The translations under genes and the position numbers were made by a program. Source: Brevibacillus sp. (GTDB taxonomy: Bacteria > Bacillota > Bacilli > Brevibacillales > Brevibacillaceae). From it: DNA of 64,000 bases. Where the stretch lies: positions 98,594 to 162,593 of the forward strand of contig JACDOF010000004.1 in NCBI GenBank assembly GCA_017656235.1, in the 5' to 3' direction. Below the pieces are notes generated by a model. It was not told where the DNA came from. It saw only the letters and a list, made by a program, of their open reading frames with translations, and did not search any database. Below, one piece after another: positions 10,392-18,959 of this stretch; position 1 is the stretch's first letter; every line of letters starts with the position of its first letter.

Positions 10392-13382
10392 TTGCAAAAA
10401 CCGGGAAGCGTTTTCTTGACGTGGATGGTTGTCTGCCTGCTGCTGTTTCAAGCCGCAGCACTGCCGCAGACGGCCCGTGCAGCGGAACAGGCAGCAGAGC
10501 AGCAGCTGGCAGCCAACATGGAGAAACTGCTCGCCGATCTGGAGGAGAACCCCGAAAGCCAGGGAATGATGACGGGTATCGCTGTCTACAATCTGACGAC
10601 CGGGCAATACCTGTACACGCACAACGAAGACAAAGCGTTCATTCCAGCCTCCAATCTGAAGCTGTTGGTGACGCTGGCCGCACTTGACCGACTGGGGCCC
10701 GACTATCGCTTCAAGACGGAAGTATACGCTGACGGTAACCTGACGCCAGGCGGTGTACTGGAGGGCGATCTGGTCGTAAAAGGATACGGTGACCCTTCCT
10801 TCTCACCGGAAGATTTGAGCGAACTGGTGCAAAAACTGCGTGATGTCGGCATCAAACGGATTACGGGCAGCATCCGGGTAGATGAAAGCTACTTTGATGA
10901 AATCCGGTTGGGACCGTCCTGGATGTGGGACGACGAAGTGTACGCCTACAGTGCTCAACTGAGTGCGCTAACCCTGAATAAAAACGCTGTTACGCTGACA
11001 ATCAGACCGGATCGGCAGGTGGGTGAGCCGCCTGCGATTGAGGTTGACCCTGTCAATGACTACGTGACCATACAAAACGACGTGAAAATTGTGGAGGGAA
11101 CGGACAGCGACTTGAGCTTCGAGCGGCCCCGTGCCCAGAACACGATCACCGTGAAAGGGACGATCGGCAAGGAGGCGGAGCCTGTTGAGGAACCACTGGC
11201 TGTCCACGATCCGGCGCTGTTCGTGGGCAGCGCCTTGAAGCATCAGCTTGCTGCGGCGGGAATCGGGATATTGCCGCACGCGGCTGTGCAAAAAACAGAA
11301 ATAAAAACAGGCACGCCGCTTGTTACCCACTATTCGCAGCCGCTGACCGAACTGATCAAGGAATTGAACAAGGAAAGCGACAACTTCTATGCCGAAGCGC
11401 TGCTGAAAACACTGGGGGCGGTGCAGAAACAGACAGGCAGTTTCGCTGCCGGCAGCGAGGCGGTTATGGAGGTGCTGCGTGAAGCTGGCATCACGGCTGC
11501 TTATCAGCAGGTGGACGGTTCAGGTCTCTCCCGCCTCAATCTGATCACCCCGGCGCACATGATCAAGCTGCTGGCTTACGTACAGGAGAAGACTTACCGG
11601 GAGGCGTTTGAAGCTTCGCTGCCGATTGCCGGCGTAGACGGCACACTGGAGAATCGGTTCGTGGGCACGCCAGCAGAAAACAATCTGGCGGCCAAAACGG
11701 GCAGCATGAGCGGAGTCAACTGCCTGTCCGGTTACGTGACAGCAGGAAACGGGGACAAACTGGCGTTCTCCATCATGGCCAACGGCATCTACAAGTCGAC
11801 GTACGCCAGGACGCTGCAGGAGCAGGTTGGTGTCCTTCTGGCCAGCTATCCCGATCTCCCCGATCCTGAAGGAGACCGGCAGGTCGAGCGGCAGCAGTTT
11901 GTCCTCTCCGACCAGCTTGATCCGTTGATCGACGAATGGGAGCAGTCCGGAGCGGCTGTCGGTGTGATTGTCAAGTCGCTTGATCGATCGGACGATCAGG
12001 CTCTGCTCTATGCACACAATGCGGACAAACTGTTTACGCCAGCATCCAACGCCAAACTGCTGACCAGTATAACCGCGCTGCGGCAGTTGGGCGGGGAGTA
12101 CCGTTTCAAAACGGAACTGTACACGGCTGGCCCGATTACGCCGGGTGGCGTTCTCACTGGTGACTTGATCCTTAAAGGATACGGAGACCCCACGCTGCAC
12201 ACCGAGGACAGTCTCAAGGTTCAGGAGGGCGTTTCCATCGAAGAGATCGTGCAAACGATTCGGGACGCGGGCATCAAGGTGATTCAGGGGAGCATCGTGG
12301 TGGACGATCGATACTTCGACGATCAGAGACTGGGACTTGGTTGGGCGTGGGATGACGAAAGCTATTCCTACAATGCGCAAATCAGCGCCCTCTCGCTTAA
12401 CCGGGGAACCGTGCGCCTTGACTACCGTCCGGGCGAACAAGCCGGAGAGAAGATTATCGTGTCGCTGACACCACAGACCAAGTATGTCCAGGTCATCAAT
12501 GAGGCTAAAACGGCTGCCGCCGGTGAGAAAAACACCTTGAAAATCGAGCGGGAACGGGGACAGAACGTGATTCGGCTGAGCGGCAATCTTCCCCTTGATG
12601 CGGCAGCGGATTACGAGCCGATCACCGTGGAAGAACCGGCACTCTACACCGGTACGGTGCTCTCGGAAAAACTGCGCGAAGCGGGGGTCAAACTGACAAA
12701 TGACCAGGTGAAAGCGGGAGAAGTGCCACCGGGCAGTACAAAACTGGCGGAATTTTCTTCCCTGCCGCTGAAAGACATCGTCAATTACCTGAACAAGAAC
12801 AGTGACAATCTGTATGCGGAGATGATCGCAAAGACGCTTGGCGCGGAGAAGAAGGAGGAAGGGAGCGCATCAGCGGGGATCGGGCTGATCTACGAGACAG
12901 CCGCTGCCCTTGGCGTCAGTGAAACCTTCGACCTCTTTGACGCCTCCGGCTTGACCCGCTACAATCTGGTGGCTCCGCGGCAATTGCTCGCTGCACTGGA
13001 GGGGATGGCCAAGCAAGCTGATCAGGAGGCTTTTCGCTTCTTTTACGACTCACTGCCAATCGCCGGAGTGGACGGCACGCTGGAGAAACGCATGAAAGGC
13101 ACTCCGGCGGAAAATAACGTGCGGGCCAAGACAGGAACCCTTACCGGCGTGAGCAGTCTGTCAGGGTATGTGACGACACGGGACGGCGAACGACTCGTCT
13201 TTTCCATCATGACGAATGGCCATATGGGTGATACGGATAAACTGAAGGAGTTGGAGGACCGATTGGCTGTGGCCTTGGCGCAATACCGCGGCGACAGGAG
13301 AATGTCAATGCTGCTGCCGGTATTCCTGGAGATCACGCGGGGGTACTCTATGGAAAGACAACTCGCAACCATCACTTCTTGA
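10392..13382 (+). CDS. Tandem double PBP4-type D-Ala-D-Ala carboxypeptidase/endopeptidase
   Basis: A 996-residue exported protein holding two full copies of the peptidase S13 (DacB/PBP4) fold. A signal peptide occupies about residues 1-31. Copy 1 has SxxK at Ser87-Lys90, an SDN triad near 330 and KTG at 435-437. Copy 2 has Ser552-Lys555, SDN and KTG at 913-915. Both active sites look complete. Such enzymes trim or cleave peptidoglycan peptide cross-bridges outside the membrane. Typical family members have one copy (about 450-500 residues), so this is a duplication and fusion. The TTG start follows GGAGGGGAAAG. Residues after about 960 are a short extension. Confidence 0.9.
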   Translation: MQKPGSVFLTWMVVCLLLFQAAALPQTARAAEQAAEQQLAANMEKLLADLEENPESQGMMTGIAVYNLTTGQYLYTHNEDKAFIPASNLKLLVTLAALDRLGPDYRFKTEVYADGNLTPGGVLEGDLVVKGYGDPSFSPEDLSELVQKLRDVGIKRITGSIRVDESYFDEIRLGPSWMWDDEVYAYSAQLSALTLNKNAVTLTIRPDRQVGEPPAIEVDPVNDYVTIQNDVKIVEGTDSDLSFERPRAQNTITVKGTIGKEAEPVEEPLAVHDPALFVGSALKHQLAAAGIGILPHAAVQKTEIKTGTPLVTHYSQPLTELIKELNKESDNFYAEALLKTLGAVQKQTGSFAAGSEAVMEVLREAGITAAYQQVDGSGLSRLNLITPAHMIKLLAYVQEKTYREAFEASLPIAGVDGTLENRFVGTPAENNLAAKTGSMSGVNCLSGYVTAGNGDKLAFSIMANGIYKSTYARTLQEQVGVLLASYPDLPDPEGDRQVERQQFVLSDQLDPLIDEWEQSGAAVGVIVKSLDRSDDQALLYAHNADKLFTPASNAKLLTSITALRQLGGEYRFKTELYTAGPITPGGVLTGDLILKGYGDPTLHTEDSLKVQEGVSIEEIVQTIRDAGIKVIQGSIVVDDRYFDDQRLGLGWAWDDESYSYNAQISALSLNRGTVRLDYRPGEQAGEKIIVSLTPQTKYVQVINEAKTAAAGEKNTLKIERERGQNVIRLSGNLPLDAAADYEPITVEEPALYTGTVLSEKLREAGVKLTNDQVKAGEVPPGSTKLAEFSSLPLKDIVNYLNKNSDNLYAEMIAKTLGAEKKEEGSASAGIGLIYETAAALGVSETFDLFDASGLTRYNLVAPRQLLAALEGMAKQADQEAFRFFYDSLPIAGVDGTLEKRMKGTPAENNVRAKTGTLTGVSSLSGYVTTRDGERLVFSIMTNGHMGDTDKLKELEDRLAVALAQYRGDRRMSMLLPVFLEITRGYSMERQLATITS

Positions 13383-13437
13383 TCTCTTCTTAATCTCTTC
13401 CTGGTTGACCCTTGGGATGGAGATGCAAGAAAAACAT

Positions 13438-13497
13438 GGGAGGCGCTGCATCCTTTGATCTTGGCTGACCGTTCAGGATGCACGCCTCCCGCTTTTG
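13438..13497. terminator. Large hairpin between convergent genes, probable bidirectional terminator
   Basis: GGGAGGCG-C-TGCATCC (13438-13453) pairs with GGATGCACGCCTCCC (13476-13490), with one bulged base. TTTT follows on the plus strand, and the minus-strand side runs into a T-rich stretch. It lies between the double carboxypeptidase gene and the convergent Spo0E-like gene. Confidence 0.7.
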
Positions 13498-13537
13498 TAG
13501 GCAGGTAAGATACATGCTGGTCTGTGGACAGTGTTCC

Positions 13538-13924
13538 TTACTGGCAGAAGTTGCTCTTTTGCCGTAACAGATGTTGAAGCTGTACGATGTAGATGTCCAG
13601 CTTCTGACTTAATGCGACAACGGCATCGTCGGCAAAGCCTCTCTCTGCGACCATTTCCCGCAGCTGCAGGGATAACTCGTCGATGATTTTTCTCAGCTTC
13701 TTCTCAGCGGCGGTGACATCTGAGAGGGTTCCTAAGTGGGCTGCTGTCGGAGCCCGGTAGCTGGCGGGCTTTTTCTTCAGATAGAGAAATCGGAAATTTT
13801 TCCTGGTATTTTGGTACATGTCCGTATTCATGTCGAACGAAGGAGTTTCTTCATACTTTATCACTTCTTCTGCTCCGTCGAAACGGTTGGTATTACAGGA
13901 GTGGTTGTGCATATGACAGATCAT
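13538..13924 (-). CDS. Spo0E-family aspartyl-phosphate phosphatase
   Basis: A 128-residue protein whose C-terminal third contains LSQKLDIYIVQ, close to the SQELD motif of the Spo0E/YnzD family. Those proteins dephosphorylate Spo0A~P (or similar response regulators) and restrain sporulation. The two-helix domain is about residues 70-120; the N-terminal extension is of unknown function. In the canonical motif the third residue is Glu; here it is Lys, but the Asp is kept. The ATG at 13924 has AAGGA five bases upstream; an ATG four codons later is possible. It lies next to an NprR-like regulator, which suggests both act on sporulation entry. Confidence 0.75.
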   Translation of the reverse strand: MICHMHNHSCNTNRFDGAEEVIKYEETPSFDMNTDMYQNTRKNFRFLYLKKKPASYRAPTAAHLGTLSDVTAAEKKLRKIIDELSLQLREMVAERGFADDAVVALSQKLDIYIVQLQHLLRQKSNFCQ

Positions 13925-14032
13925 CTCCTTCCTTGCTACTACTTAACTTTACGGGATGTCTCAACCTTTATAAAGAAAAATAAAATTAGAAACCATTTGC
14001 AAGATTCGACTTTTGTCGACAGGTGAAAAAGC

Positions 14033-14058
14033 AAAAAAAAGAGCGCTGTTTAGCGCTC
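14033..14058 (-). terminator. Terminator of the NprR-like regulator/peptide unit
   Basis: On the minus strand GAGCGCT-AAAC-AGCGCTC (14041-14058) is followed by eight T residues (plus-strand A run 14033-14040). It lies just beyond the small peptide gene, so regulator and peptide share a transcript end. Confidence 0.85.
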
Positions 14059-14085
14059 GGGGAGAGGAATATCTCAATATTGATT

Positions 14086-14220
14086 TCAATGCCCTGGGTC
14101 GTCTAAGAATAAAATAATTTCAGGTTTTTGATGTAGCCAGTTTTGCTGTTCACTAGACTGGGGAGGAAAAAGAAGAATCGTGACCAAAAGCAGCATTATG
14201 GCCGTCCATTTGCTTCTCAT
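14086..14220 (-). CDS. Candidate Phr/NprX-like secreted signal peptide precursor
   Basis: A 44-residue reading frame starting at the ATG 14220-14218. It overlaps the 3' end of the upstream regulator in another frame and ends 28 bp before the shared terminator. It has a positively charged start (MRSKW), a strongly hydrophobic core (residues 6-18, rich in Leu) ending in a Phe-Pro-Pro turn, and a polar C-terminal part ending HQKPEIILFLDDPGH. This is the build of Rap/NprR-type export pro-peptides. The KPEI segment resembles the SKPDI core of Bacillus NprX. The nearest ribosome site (AAAGGAG) is about 12 nt upstream, a little far. The functional call is inference from architecture and location. 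Confidence 0.6.
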   Translation of the reverse strand: MRSKWTAIMLLLVTILLFPPQSSEQQNWLHQKPEIILFLDDPGH

Positions 14221-15541
14221 TAGAGTTTTTCACTCCTTTATAAAAATGTTTAAAAATGTTGTTAAGTCTATTATACACGTTAACAAGTTTTTCTAACAGT
14301 TCAAAACTAATCGTCCTTCTTGACGTTACATGAAAGGACAGTATGTCACTTATACATTGAGTAATTTCCTTATACGCATTTACTTTCTCGTAGGCGGAGA
14401 TACTGTTGAAGTAGGTTTCAATCGCTTCTTCAAACTGGCCGCACTTAATCAGGTACACTCCTTTTAGTCGGTAGTACCTGCCTATTTCATAATGTTTATA
14501 TGGAGTCTTGGGATCAAAGGAAAGAATTTTCTCCTCGGCTTTTATGATCTGTTGAACCATTTTGATGTCATTGATGTGCAGTAATGCATCGATGAGATCA
14601 TTTACTCGATGGATTCGTGTATCGTCTGTGGCTTCCTCCAAACATACCTTGAGGAGTGGGATGGCTGCGTCGTAGTTTCCTTTTTTTACGAGAATATTCG
14701 CTCTAATTGGCTTTGCCCGTTCCACGACAAATGAATAGTTCGCCTTTACAAACATATCCACGTAAGTTTCTGCAGACTCATAATCACCTAACATGATATA
14801 AGAATTACAGAGAGCTAGTGCCGCTCGTTCCTTTAGTTGGTTCGAGGTATGGTCTTCTTTTAGACCAGCCTGGCACAATTCAATACACTTTGCGTACTTT
14901 TTAATGTTGTGGGCGTGAAGCCCTAAGCGGAAGAAGAGAGTGATTCGCTCCTCTTGAGACAAAAAGTCGGTATAATGCAGAATCTCTTCCCCGGCCTGAA
15001 ATGTTTCTTCCAGTCGTTTCATGTCAAGCCTTTCAATCAGGTATTTTTGCAGCAAAGCCTTGGCCAAAAAGCGCTGGATGCCGTGTTCCCGCGCGTATTT
15101 CACAATGAAGCTGTACAAGGCCAATTGCATCTCAACGTCCTGGACGGTACGGGTGAGGTTGTACAACCGCTCCAGCAGGGTACAGCTGTCCGCGTGGGGG
15201 GACTGCACGAAGCGGTCCGCTACCTTCTGGACCAGCCGTACGTCTGCCAATTCAATCGCTTCCATGAGCAGTTCGTGCAGCACGTCAATGCGCTGATCGA
15301 TTTCGACGTAATGTTCAATGATTTCAGTCGAAGGAATGCCTAACGTTTGGGCGATTGGTCTGATCGTTTTCAATTCGGGGCGTTTTGTTTCGCCTGTTTC
15401 GATCTTTGAGATGACCCCTTTTCTGATGCCGGTTGCCTTTTCCAGATCAGACAGGGTGAGATTGGCTTGTTTCCGACGCTGCTGAATTCGTTCACCCAGC
15501 GTGGTGAACAACAGCTTTTGTCCCTTCGTGTCCATCTCCAC
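14153..15541 (-). CDS. NprR/Rap-like (RNPP family) quorum-sensing regulator: HTH + TPR
   Basis: A 462-residue cytoplasmic protein. Residues ~15-70 form an XRE-type helix-turn-helix (LGERIQQRRKQANLTLSDLEKATGIRK...), followed by an all-helical tetratricopeptide region to about residue 430 (repeats with LGDYESAETY, KKGNYDAAIPLL, KCGQFEEAIETY). HTH plus TPR of this size is the build of NprR, PlcR and related peptide-sensing regulators of Firmicutes; NprR also inhibits Spo0F phosphorylation. A hydrophobic peptide gene overlaps its 3' end, the standard place for a cognate signal. The start chosen is the GTG at 15541, eight bases after GAGGGG; an ATG six bases on is also possible. Regulated genes are unknown. 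Confidence 0.8.
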   Translation of the reverse strand: MEMDTKGQKLLFTTLGERIQQRRKQANLTLSDLEKATGIRKGVISKIETGETKRPELKTIRPIAQTLGIPSTEIIEHYVEIDQRIDVLHELLMEAIELADVRLVQKVADRFVQSPHADSCTLLERLYNLTRTVQDVEMQLALYSFIVKYAREHGIQRFLAKALLQKYLIERLDMKRLEETFQAGEEILHYTDFLSQEERITLFFRLGLHAHNIKKYAKCIELCQAGLKEDHTSNQLKERAALALCNSYIMLGDYESAETYVDMFVKANYSFVVERAKPIRANILVKKGNYDAAIPLLKVCLEEATDDTRIHRVNDLIDALLHINDIKMVQQIIKAEEKILSFDPKTPYKHYEIGRYYRLKGVYLIKCGQFEEAIETYFNSISAYEKVNAYKEITQCISDILSFHVTSRRTISFELLEKLVNVYNRLNNIFKHFYKGVKNSNEKQMDGHNAAFGHDSSFSSPV

Positions 15542-15628
15542 GAGTCAGCCCCTCTTCTTCAATAATTTCCCATTTTTTCCTATCCTCAGTTTATCATAGA
15601 AAATGTTCGTTGTGAACAGGCCTGTCCG

Positions 15629-16408
15629 TTACTTCAGCAGGATGTATTCCCTTAGTGCCCCCAGTTCCGCGATTTTTTGGTGTATCTGTCGTACGTAGTA
15701 CTCGTGGTCTGAGTCGACCGCGGCAGCCTGATCTATCGTTTTGAGGATGTGCTGGTAGTTGCTCATCCCCAGCGCAAACATCTTTTCGACGTACATGCGG
15801 TCTTGGGGAGTCAGACGTTTGTCCCGATAGGTCTTGAGGATCTCCACGGCAATGTTCCCCACTTCCTCCAACGAGTTGAGATAGAGGTATTCCGTGGCCG
15901 TGTCTTCCCCGCCGTGTTCGGTAATAAACCATAGGGGGTTTTTCTTCTCGAAGCTGCCCATCCGTTCGTAGGTAAGAAGCATATCCTGAAGAAGCTGCCG
16001 CTTTTTCTTTTCATCGCTGACCTTCCTGGCCAGATGGCGATAACTTTCCTTCAGGTGAGGCAGCATGGTCATGTAGATATCCATCAACTCATCGTGATTG
16101 ATGAGGTTGAGATTATGCGCCTGATCAGTCAGGATCAGCTTATCCAGTTGGACGGCAATCTGTTCATAGGCATTAACCGCTTCTTCGTACTTTTCAAACT
16201 TGTACCAGCGTTCACCTTCGTGAAACAACTGGAGAATTCGCTCCTCCCGCAGCCGTTTCTCTTCCGAGATGCGCAGTTTTTCTGCCCGCTCTTCCGCATT
16301 TTTGGTGACGATCTGCCCGGACAGATACCCTGTCGCAAGCCCTACGGCAATACTTGTCCCCAGATTGACGAGAAAACGAACCCAGCCGTTTTCGGTTGGC
16401 CTTGGCAT
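15629..16408 (-). CDS. Membrane-anchored protein of unknown function with helical C-terminal region
   Basis: A 259-residue protein I do not recognise. Residues ~10-35 form one membrane segment (VNLGTSIAVGLATGYLSGQI) followed by a charged coiled-coil-like stretch (EERAEKLRISEEKRLREER) and an all-helical cytoplasmic or extracytoplasmic part with a TPR-like piece (EGERWYKFEKYEEAVNAYEQ). The ATG at 16408 follows GGAGGTGGAGAG; a longer version to 16462 has no ribosome site. It lies between the RNPP regulator and the amidase, all on the minus strand, but with separate signals. No function is claimed. Confidence 0.65.
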   Translation of the reverse strand: MPRPTENGWVRFLVNLGTSIAVGLATGYLSGQIVTKNAEERAEKLRISEEKRLREERILQLFHEGERWYKFEKYEEAVNAYEQIAVQLDKLILTDQAHNLNLINHDELMDIYMTMLPHLKESYRHLARKVSDEKKKRQLLQDMLLTYERMGSFEKKNPLWFITEHGGEDTATEYLYLNSLEEVGNIAVEILKTYRDKRLTPQDRMYVEKMFALGMSNYQHILKTIDQAAAVDSDHEYYVRQIHQKIAELGALREYILLK

Positions 16409-16510
16409 CTCTCCACCTCCGCAATCGTACCTTCTCATGACGTCTTGTTCACTTCCATACATATGTCACAGCGGACAAACTATATCCTCCATCGCACATC
16501 TGTCTTGAAG

Positions 16511-16569
16511 AAAAAACACCTCTTCCGCCAGGTTACTGGGGAGGACCCAACACCTGTACGGAAGAGGTG
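16511..16569 (-). terminator. Terminator after the SH3-amidase gene
   Basis: A perfect 11-bp stem on the minus strand: CACCTCTTCCG (from 16569) and CGGAAGAGGTG (to 16517), with a ~31-nt loop, followed by six T residues. The loop is long for an intrinsic terminator but the stem and T run are clear. Confidence 0.65.
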
Positions 16570-16624
16570 GTCTGCCTGTGACACGATTCAGTTGGTGGAC
16601 ATGGTCCGGGTCGATCCAGGCGGT

Positions 16625-18538
16625 TTACAAAGTCGGCTCCGTCTGGAAGTAGCGCACGATCCCCTTAAAGATCCCTTCTGCTGCCAGATCCTGATGTTTG
16701 GAGGAGCGCAGGCGCAATTCGTCCTGATAGTTGGACAAAAAGGCGATCTCCGCCAGAATGGAAACGACCGGGTTCTCCCGCAGAACGAAGTAATTGCCGT
16801 AGCGAGCGTTCAGGTTTTTGTAGTTGGTCGCCTTGACAATCTCGCTCTGCACCAGGGAAGCCAGCTTGCTGCTTCTGCCTTTATCGTAGTAGAAGACAAT
16901 CGTCCCGCTGGTCAGTGAGTTTGGATGGGTGTTGTGGTGAATGCTCACAAACAAGTCCGCTTTGTTTTGAACGGCGATGTCGACCCGACTCTTCAAACTT
17001 ACCTTGCGATCGTCGCTGCGGGTCAGGATGACGGTGGCCCCCGCCGCTTCCAGCTTTGCCTTGAGCAGTTTGGAGACCTGCAGATTGATCACTTTTTCCA
17101 AGGTTGAAAAGCTGGAGCCGGTAGCTCCGTTGTCTTCACCGCCGTGACCGGGATCGACGACAATCACTTTTCCCTTCAGAGCATTTTCCTTGACCACGTT
17201 GGGCAGCCCGCTGGCACTGACGATCCATCCAGCGACATAACCGAGGGTTCCATCGCCCAACCTGATTTGGAACCAGTCTCCTTCTGTCTTGACAATCGGG
17301 TAAACGTCACCAGCCTGTACACGGGTAACAATCGAGTTGTTCGTGCCAGGGCCGGAGCGGATGTTGGTATCGGGACTCATAATCGTTACAGTGGGCTGGC
17401 TCTGGTCAGCTTCAAAAGGGGTCGGCTCACTGACCAGCCAGCCGGCGACCCAGCCCACCTGTCCTTGCGGGGTTTTCACCTGATACCACTGGCCTTCTTG
17501 AGCGAGCACGGTCAGGCTTGTCCCTTTGGCCAGCGTGGTCAGCCTTTCGCTCTCCGTGGTCGGTTGACTGCGCAGGTTGAGATTGTCCACGTCCACCGTC
17601 ACCGTTCGCACCTGCTCCTGGTCTGCGGAAGGAGGCGAGGGGACTTCATTTGTTCCGCCGTTGTCGGCAGGCGGCGATGTCCCAGGGAGAGGAGAGTGGT
17701 TCGTGCCCGGACGAATCCAGCCGATCGCGCCGTCATAGGTTATCTGGTACCAGCCATTGCCCCGCGGAACCGCTTCGATGCTGTCGCCCGGACTCAACTG
17801 ACCGATCACCGGTGCCGTTTCTTCGTGGTTGTTGTGCACGTTGGTCATGGCTGACAGGGTAATGGTGACAGCCGTCGGCAGCGGCGCAGGGGAGAGTGGA
17901 GGTGCTCCGTCCGGCGCTGTGCCGCCGGTCTGGCTTTCCCCCTCTGTACCGCTGCCGGGGATGGCGGAACCGGGGACTGTGGAGCTGTCGGCAGGCGGCG
18001 TTGGCGTACCTGCTGTACCTGTCTGCGGCGAATCGACCGGCTGTGGTGCTGAAGCGGGTGCCGCCGCTTCCTTGACCAGCCAACCGGCGACCCAGCCTGT
18101 CTCCGTGTCGGATCGTTTGATCTGTACCCACTGTCCGTTTTTGCTTACAACCGGATACGCTTTGCCTGGCTGGATCTGGCCGATTACGGCAAAGGTCTCG
18201 CTTGGACCGGAGCGGACATTCAGATTGGTTACCGTACTTTCGATGTAGGATGCGGTCTCATCAGCAGCCGGCTTTACCAGCCAACTGGCCACCCAGCCCC
18301 TGCTGCCGTCAGGGAGCTGAACCTGTGTCCAGCTCTCTTGTTCGGACAGTACGGGCAGTGTCGTGTTTGCCGTCACACTGGAAATGACAGCGTGGTCAAG
18401 TCCGGGACCGGAGCGAACATTCAGCTTGTCGACGGTAACCTGCACTTTCGCCGTACCCACCGCCCACGCGGGAGCAGCCGAGACCAAGGAGCCGAGCAAA
18501 GCGAGTGTAACTGCCAAACGCGCAAGTCGGGAGAACAC
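16625..18538 (-). CDS. N-acetylmuramoyl-L-alanine amidase with five SH3b domains
   Basis: A 637-residue exported cell-wall hydrolase. A signal peptide (residues ~1-27, ending APAWA) precedes five bacterial SH3 modules (about 30-80, 95-150, 225-280, 315-370, 385-440), each with the LNVRSGP/TNIRSGP-type motif. A Pro/Ser/Thr/Gly-rich linker lies between modules 2 and 3. The C-terminal amidase_3 domain (about 455-637) keeps its zinc-site motifs: DPGHGGEDNG, SIHHN and AEIAFLSN. It cleaves the bond between MurNAc and L-Ala. The GTG start follows AAAGGAAG at 8-nt spacing. A family member may act in sporulation or cell separation; nothing here decides which. Confidence 0.93.
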   Translation of the reverse strand: MFSRLARLAVTLALLGSLVSAAPAWAVGTAKVQVTVDKLNVRSGPGLDHAVISSVTANTTLPVLSEQESWTQVQLPDGSRGWVASWLVKPAADETASYIESTVTNLNVRSGPSETFAVIGQIQPGKAYPVVSKNGQWVQIKRSDTETGWVAGWLVKEAAAPASAPQPVDSPQTGTAGTPTPPADSSTVPGSAIPGSGTEGESQTGGTAPDGAPPLSPAPLPTAVTITLSAMTNVHNNHEETAPVIGQLSPGDSIEAVPRGNGWYQITYDGAIGWIRPGTNHSPLPGTSPPADNGGTNEVPSPPSADQEQVRTVTVDVDNLNLRSQPTTESERLTTLAKGTSLTVLAQEGQWYQVKTPQGQVGWVAGWLVSEPTPFEADQSQPTVTIMSPDTNIRSGPGTNNSIVTRVQAGDVYPIVKTEGDWFQIRLGDGTLGYVAGWIVSASGLPNVVKENALKGKVIVVDPGHGGEDNGATGSSFSTLEKVINLQVSKLLKAKLEAAGATVILTRSDDRKVSLKSRVDIAVQNKADLFVSIHHNTHPNSLTSGTIVFYYDKGRSSKLASLVQSEIVKATNYKNLNARYGNYFVLRENPVVSILAEIAFLSNYQDELRLRSSKHQDLAAEGIFKGIVRYFQTEPTL

Positions 18539-18709
18539 GTCTCAATCTTCCTTTCTGCCTGCTTTTTCCTCCCAACACTTTTCGCGCTGTTGCCTGCAAA
18601 TTCCTGCAATTGTCGACAAAAACTTGGCTTATTCGCTCCGGTCCACACTCTTATGGAGAGAGGGAAAAGCGGACAAGCTAATAAGAAATGAAAAAGGAGG
18701 GGGTTCCTG

Positions 18710-18883
18710 ATGCGTCAGGCGAAAAAGGCAGCCGAAACCAGGCAGGTGAATCGGCAGTTGTTCGCCGTCGACTTTCACGACTTTCTGGAAAAAGAAGCGG
18801 CGATGAGCGATGTGGAGCTTTCCCAGGAATTCCACATCAGTATCGGGGATGTTCGACTGCTGCGCAAACAGATTAACAGGTAA
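18710..18883 (+). CDS. Small conserved-looking protein, 57 residues
   Basis: A short gene with a strong ribosome site (AAAAAGGAGGGGG) 6 nt before the ATG at 18710. The product is charged and helical with DFLEKEAAMSDVELSQEFHI and ends GDVRLLRKQINR. The spacing of hydrophobic and polar residues in its second half resembles a helix-turn-helix of the sigma-like or MerR-like kind, but this is only a resemblance. It is divergent from the amidase and upstream of hemZ. A frame starting at 18688 overlaps it and looks spurious. Function unknown. Confidence 0.55.
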   Translation: MRQAKKAAETRQVNRQLFAVDFHDFLEKEAAMSDVELSQEFHISIGDVRLLRKQINR

Positions 18884-18893
18884 TGATCGAGCG

Positions 18894-18923
18894 TTGACCG
18901 TCCTGCCCCGGATTCGTTACACT
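18894..18923 (+). promoter_or_regulatory. Probable promoter for hemZ
   Basis: TTGACC at 18894-18899, 18 bp, TACACT at 18918-18923, about 36 bp before the hemZ start. Confidence 0.55.
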
Positions 18924-18959
18924 GAGGGGTGAGCCAAGGGAAAAAGCAGGTGAAACCAG

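Noticed and set aside
18688..18876. 62-codon frame overlapping the small gene before hemZ
   Set aside because: Its start codon lies upstream of the AAGGAGG that serves the ATG at 18710, and its product has an antisense-like composition.
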